In this document: positions 29,528-32,807 of the stretch, in pieces
Layout of the letters: every line of letters begins with the position of its first letter
How positions within the stretch are numbered: position 1 is the stretch's first letter
DNA from: a virus
Virus record (IMG/VR): IMGVR_UViG_3300007735_000624
Span: 1-32,807 of that record
DNA length: 32,807 bases
Reading direction: 5' to 3' (one strand)
The notes under the pieces: generated by a model
The model's database searches: none
Told to the model about the DNA's origin: nothing
The model's input: only the letters and a program-made list of their open reading frames with translations
Program-made: the position numbers and the translations under genes

Positions 29528-30343
29528 ATGGAAGCAGAAAGAGTAGAGAGAAAGATACAGCTAACAGAAGTACCTCTAGCCAGCCTAAAGAATCACCCAA
29601 AGAACGCCAGAAAGGGAAACGTAGCAGATATCAAGAAATCTCTGCTCTCTCACGGTTGCTACTTACCTCTGGTTATCCAGAAGAGTACTAACTACGTCTT
29701 AAAAGGTAACCATACTCTTATAGCCTTAAGAGAGCTGGGAGTAGGAGAGGTATCTGTAAACATCTTAGACGTAGATGATATAGAGGCTCTGGCTCTTCTG
29801 CTGGATGATAATAGGAGCTCAGATAGTAGTACCTATAACCTGGATGAGCTGACTGATAGCCTGGCTTATCTCTCTAACTTGGGAGAGCTCTCTAAAACTT
29901 TGTACGATGAAGCTGATCTAGAGGAGCTCATTAACCAAACTCTACAAGGCTCAGAGCCTGAGGCTCAGCCTGAAGCAGAGAAGCCTGATACTAAGTACAC
30001 TAGGAAGATAGAGGCTCCTATTTATGAGCCTTCTGAGAAGAAGCCTGAGGTATCTGAGCTGTATAGCAGAGCTAAGGCTGATGAGCTAGAGCAGAAGATA
30101 AAGGAGCTGGATTTACCTTTTGAAGTCAGGAAGTTTCTCCTAGAAGCTACTACCCGTCATATAGTATTTAACTACTCTAAGATAGCTGATTTCTATGCTC
30201 ATTCTGAGCCAGAGGTTCAGAGGCTAATGGAAGAATCAGCTCTGGTTATTATTGATTTTAACCAGGCTCTAGAGCTTGGATATGTAAAGCTAACTCAGGA
30301 AATAGCCAGCCTCTACCAGGAGGATTATCCTGATGCTTCCTGA
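29528..30343 (+). CDS. ParB-like nuclease domain protein
   Basis: Residues 10-105 are a ParB/Srx-type domain: VPLASLKNHPKNARKGNVADIKKSLLSHGCYLPLVIQ, then YVLKGNHTLIALRELG (the GNHxxxA motif corresponding to GEHRxxA) and LLLDDNRSSD. The C-terminal part has an acidic linker (EPEAQPEAEKPDTKYT) and a helical domain (ELEQKIKELDLPFEVRKFLLEATTRH), a layout seen in phage ParB proteins encoded before terminases and DNA-modification genes. It is not linked to a ParA, so plasmid-style partition is unlikely. It overlaps the glycosyltransferase-like gene by 11 bases, suggesting they act together, perhaps on packaged DNA. Confidence 0.8.
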   Translation: MEAERVERKIQLTEVPLASLKNHPKNARKGNVADIKKSLLSHGCYLPLVIQKSTNYVLKGNHTLIALRELGVGEVSVNILDVDDIEALALLLDDNRSSDSSTYNLDELTDSLAYLSNLGELSKTLYDEADLEELINQTLQGSEPEAQPEAEKPDTKYTRKIEAPIYEPSEKKPEVSELYSRAKADELEQKIKELDLPFEVRKFLLEATTRHIVFNYSKIADFYAHSEPEVQRLMEESALVIIDFNQALELGYVKLTQEIASLYQEDYPDAS

Positions 30344-31205
30344 TGATTTCTGTATATTTATCCTGACTCATAAACGACCAGATAACCAGATCACGCTAGA
30401 AACCTTGAAGAGAGGTAACTACTCTGGGAAGGTTTACCTGGTCGTAGATGATTTAGATCCTACTCTTCCTGAGTATCAGAGGCTCTATGGAGATAAGGTA
30501 CTTACCTTCTCTAAGGAGGAGCTCTCTAAGAGGATAGATTCAGCAGATAACTTCAAGGAGCTGAAGGGAGTATTTTACGCTAGAAATGCTTGCTATGATC
30601 TGGCTCAGGAGCTGGGTATCTCTGAGTTTCTCCAGCTAGATGATGACTATGAAGCCTTCAGATATAGGTTTAAGGCTGATCTAGATTACTGTACTGCGAC
30701 TAAGAAGGTTAAAAGCCTTGATAAGATGTTAGCTTCATTACTTACTTTCTATAAGAGTAATCCTATCATTTCTCAGCCTATTTCTATCCTGGCTCTGGCT
30801 CAAGGAGGAGATTTCATAGGAGGATCTCAAGCCTCCTTTAGCTCTGCTATTAAGTGTAAAAGAAAGGTTATGAATTCTCTCTTCTGCTCAGTTAATAGGA
30901 GAGTTAGCTGGCTAGGGAGAATAAATGAAGATACTACTACCTATGTCTTAGGAGGGATAAGAGGAGAGCTGATGCTAACCATAAATCAGGTAGATATCAG
31001 CCAGGTAGATACTCAGGTTAACTCTGGAGGTATGACTGGGCTCTACCTTGATAATGGTACTTATGTAAAGAGCTTTTACTCAGTCTTATTCGCTCCATCG
31101 TGCGTAGCTGTAACTGAAATGAATAGCCAGTATAAGAGGCTCCATCATCAGATTAACTGGAATAATTGTGCGACCAAAGTATTAAGGGAGAAGTATAAAA
31201 GATAA
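30333..31205 (+). CDS. putative TAGT-like glycosyltransferase
   Basis: The 290-residue protein begins IFILTHKRPDNQITLETLKR and continues YSGKVYLVVDDLDPTLPEY, LYGDKVLTFSKEE, DNFKELKGVFYARNACYDLAQELGISEF and LQLDDDYEAFRYRF. These are features of a GT-A-type fold with a DDD metal/nucleotide-sugar motif at residues 103-105, closest in my recollection to the TET-associated glycosyltransferases of phages, which add sugars to modified bases. The C-terminal half has GGDFIGGSQASF, EDTTTYVLGG and VNSGGMTGLYLDNGTYVK. No TET/JBP oxygenase is visible in this genome. The gene sits between the ParB-like gene and the small terminase. Confidence 0.65.
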   Translation: MLPDDFCIFILTHKRPDNQITLETLKRGNYSGKVYLVVDDLDPTLPEYQRLYGDKVLTFSKEELSKRIDSADNFKELKGVFYARNACYDLAQELGISEFLQLDDDYEAFRYRFKADLDYCTATKKVKSLDKMLASLLTFYKSNPIISQPISILALAQGGDFIGGSQASFSSAIKCKRKVMNSLFCSVNRRVSWLGRINEDTTTYVLGGIRGELMLTINQVDISQVDTQVNSGGMTGLYLDNGTYVKSFYSVLFAPSCVAVTEMNSQYKRLHHQINWNNCATKVLREKYKR

Positions 31206-31603
31206 TGGAAGAGCAGAAGAAGAAGAGAGGTAGGAAGTGTACTTATAGCCTGGAGAAGGCTGATCTAATTATTAAGTACCTGGAGGCTGGAAATACTAAG
31301 AAGGCTAGCTATGAGGCTCTGGGTATAGATGCTACTACCTTCTACCGCTGGGTAGAGAAATATGAGAATTTCGCTAATCGTATAAAAGAGGCTGAGGCTA
31401 GAGCTGAGATCAGAAACGTAGCTATCATAAACAAGGCGGCTCAAACTTCCTGGCAGGCTTCCGCATGGTGGTTAGAGAGGAGAAGAAAAGAGGATTACGG
31501 TAAGAAGGAGCAGTTAGACGTAACGACTAATGGAAAGGATATAAACCAGCTCTCTGATGAGGAGTTAAATGCCAGGCTTGAATACCTCCTTAACAAGAGC
31601 TGA
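31205..31603 (+). CDS. terS: terminase small subunit
   Basis: The 132-residue protein has a basic start (EQKKKRGRKCTYSLEKADLI), a helix-turn-helix (AGNTKKASYEALGIDATTFYRWVEKYENF), a helical oligomerisation segment (ANRIKEAEARAEIRNVAIINKAAQTSWQASAWWLERR) and a short C-terminal tail that ends in LEYLLNKS. The small subunit recognises the packaging site on DNA and recruits the large subunit. Its ATG overlaps the previous stop, and its 3' end overlaps the large terminase gene by 35 bases. Confidence 0.88.
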   Translation: MEEQKKKRGRKCTYSLEKADLIIKYLEAGNTKKASYEALGIDATTFYRWVEKYENFANRIKEAEARAEIRNVAIINKAAQTSWQASAWWLERRRKEDYGKKEQLDVTTNGKDINQLSDEELNARLEYLLNKS

Positions 31604-32807
31604 GAAGCTGGAGCTCCTGAAGATACTAGAGCATAAGCAGAGCTTCAGCTCGTGGTATCAGGAAACCATACCCAGCTACTACTCCTTCCCTCCTCATATC
31701 CAGTACCTCTGCTCTCTGGCTGATAGAGTTATAAGAGGAGAGCTCCAGAATGTAGCTATCTCTTTACCTCCAGGTCATGGTAAAAGCCAAACTATAACGA
31801 CCAGGCTTCCTATCTACTGGGCTCTGAGAAATCCTACTGATGCAGTCGTATTTACTGGCTATAACCAAACTTTTGCTAATAAGAGCCTGAGTAAACCAGC
31901 TAGAGAGCTGGCTAAAGAAATGGGAATTCTGGCTCCTGATTCTGAGGCTATGGAAGAATGGAGCCTAACTAATGGAGCCAGGCTCATAGCCAGAGGAGTA
32001 GGCTCAGCTCCTACTGGGATAAATCCTATTAGCCTCCTAGTTTGTGATGATCCTATTAAAGATAGAGCTCAGGCTGAGAGCGAGGTAGAAAGGGATAATA
32101 TCTGGTCGTGGTGGACTGGCTCCATAGTTCAGAGATTCTATCCTAGAACTAAGGCTTTTGTAATCGCTACACGCTGGCACGAAGACGACTTAATAGGCAG
32201 GCTTAAAGCTCAGGCTGATGATAGCTGGACGTTCATTAACCTTCCTGCCATAGCTGAGGCTGATGATCCATTAGGGAGAGCTGAGGGAGAAGCTCTCTGG
32301 GAAGCTAAGCCTCTTCCCTTCCTAGAGCAGATAAGAGCTCAGGCTGGAGATTATAACTTTCAGGCTCTCTTTCAAGGGAAGCCAGCTCCTAAAGAAGGAG
32401 CTCTCTTTAAGGTAGATAAGCTGAAGTTCATAGACTATTCAGAGCTTCCTGAAGGCTTAGAGATGGTTAGGAAATGGGACGTAGCGGCTAGCATAGGGAA
32501 AGGAGATTATACGGCTGGAGTACTGCTGGGTAAAGATACTGCTGGGAGATTCTATGTCTTAGACGTAACAAGGTTTCAGGAGGGAACAGATCAGCGAAAT
32601 GCTAGGATGATAGCTACCGCTAGAGCTGATGGTACTCAGGCTAGGATTATAGTTCCTGAGGATCCAGGCTCTGCTGGTAAAGATGTAGCTCTAGCATTTA
32701 TAAGAATGTTCGCTGGATATACAGTTAGAGCAGTAAGGGAAACTGGAAGTAAAGAGCTTAGATCTGATATCTTTGCATCGCAAGTTAATGCTGGTAACGT
32801 CTATATA
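31569..32807 (+). CDS. terL: terminase large subunit (5' part, runs off the window)
   Basis: The 413 codons here encode the packaging ATPase and most of the nuclease. ATG 31569 follows GATGAGGAGTTAA and overlaps the small subunit gene. Walker A is SLPPGHGKSQ (about 65-74), Walker B is LLVCDD (156-161), and the coupling motif is ATRWHEDDLIGRL (about 200-212). The nuclease domain begins near KWDVAAS and includes VPEDPGSAGKD, then ETGSKELRSDIFASQVNAGNVYI at the edge. The continuation is at positions 1-128 if the window is circular, giving about 455 residues, but with a one-base break there. Confidence 0.95.
   Translation, partial: MPGLNTSLTRAEKLELLKILEHKQSFSSWYQETIPSYYSFPPHIQYLCSLADRVIRGELQNVAISLPPGHGKSQTITTRLPIYWALRNPTDAVVFTGYNQTFANKSLSKPARELAKEMGILAPDSEAMEEWSLTNGARLIARGVGSAPTGINPISLLVCDDPIKDRAQAESEVERDNIWSWWTGSIVQRFYPRTKAFVIATRWHEDDLIGRLKAQADDSWTFINLPAIAEADDPLGRAEGEALWEAKPLPFLEQIRAQAGDYNFQALFQGKPAPKEGALFKVDKLKFIDYSELPEGLEMVRKWDVAASIGKGDYTAGVLLGKDTAGRFYVLDVTRFQEGTDQRNARMIATARADGTQARIIVPEDPGSAGKDVALAFIRMFAGYTVRAVRETGSKELRSDIFASQVNAGNVYI

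Noticed and set aside
1-32807. CRISPR array, integrase or insertion sequence
   Set aside because: No spaced direct repeats, recombinase motifs or terminal inverted repeats with a transposase were found on reading either strand.

Overview
This window looks like the complete, circularly permuted genome of a small siphovirus (long, non-contractile tail), opened inside the large terminase gene. The terminase reading frame runs off the right edge at 32807 with ...GNVYI. The left edge begins with NPWND in frame 1, followed two frames away by the rest of a terminase C-terminus (IIEELRNFPAGKHDDMVDA...). Joined end to end, this matches the conserved terminase C-terminal pattern except for one missing base near position 15-18. 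The host is a bacterium: the phage has a peptidoglycan amidase, bacterial -35/-10 promoters and intrinsic terminators. The sequence does not identify it further. Base use is distinctive. CpG is strongly depleted over most of the window, and arginine is mostly AGA/AGG. A few genes do not follow this: major capsid, its neighbour, two small zinc-binding genes and part of a tail fibre. I see no integrase, classical CI repressor, tRNA, CRISPR array or insertion sequence.

Layout on the circle. (1) One long rightward late operon starts near 27433, crosses the window edge and ends at a terminator at 18602-18626. It carries amidase, holin-like membrane proteins, a metallophosphoesterase, a ParB-like protein, a TAGT-like glycosyltransferase and the small and large terminase subunits. 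It continues with portal, head morphogenesis protein, protease, capsid, connectors, tail tube, frameshifted tail chaperones, tape measure, tail hub/tip and fibres. (2) A rightward early/replication operon (19661-24170) has a small HTH protein, a Gam/Gp157-like protein, a Rad52-like annealing protein, a SWIM-type zinc finger protein, SSB, a RusA-like resolvase, a DUF1376-type initiator and a putative helper. (3) Four leftward units (from 19512, 25362, 26493 and 27279) carry small, mostly unrecognised proteins, many of them zinc-binding, plus a SprT-like metalloprotease.

Three of the leftward units share one promoter cassette: TTGNNN, 17-18 bp, TATAAT, with the palindrome-based block GGCTAGCC (or AGCTAGCC) against the -10, then a leader hairpin, then GGAAC(A/T)GAAATGACA at the start codon. 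The fourth has the same palindrome extended to 12 bp at its predicted start site. This looks like a phage-encoded regulon and is the most coherent unexplained system here. The other point of special interest is the ParB-like/TAGT-like pair upstream of the terminase. Relatives of both occur in DNA-hypermodifying phages, but no TET/JBP oxygenase, cytosine methylase or nucleotide hydroxymethylase is visible. A canonical -1 frameshift site, GGGAAAA, in the tail chaperone gene is directly visible and explains an otherwise orphan reading frame.
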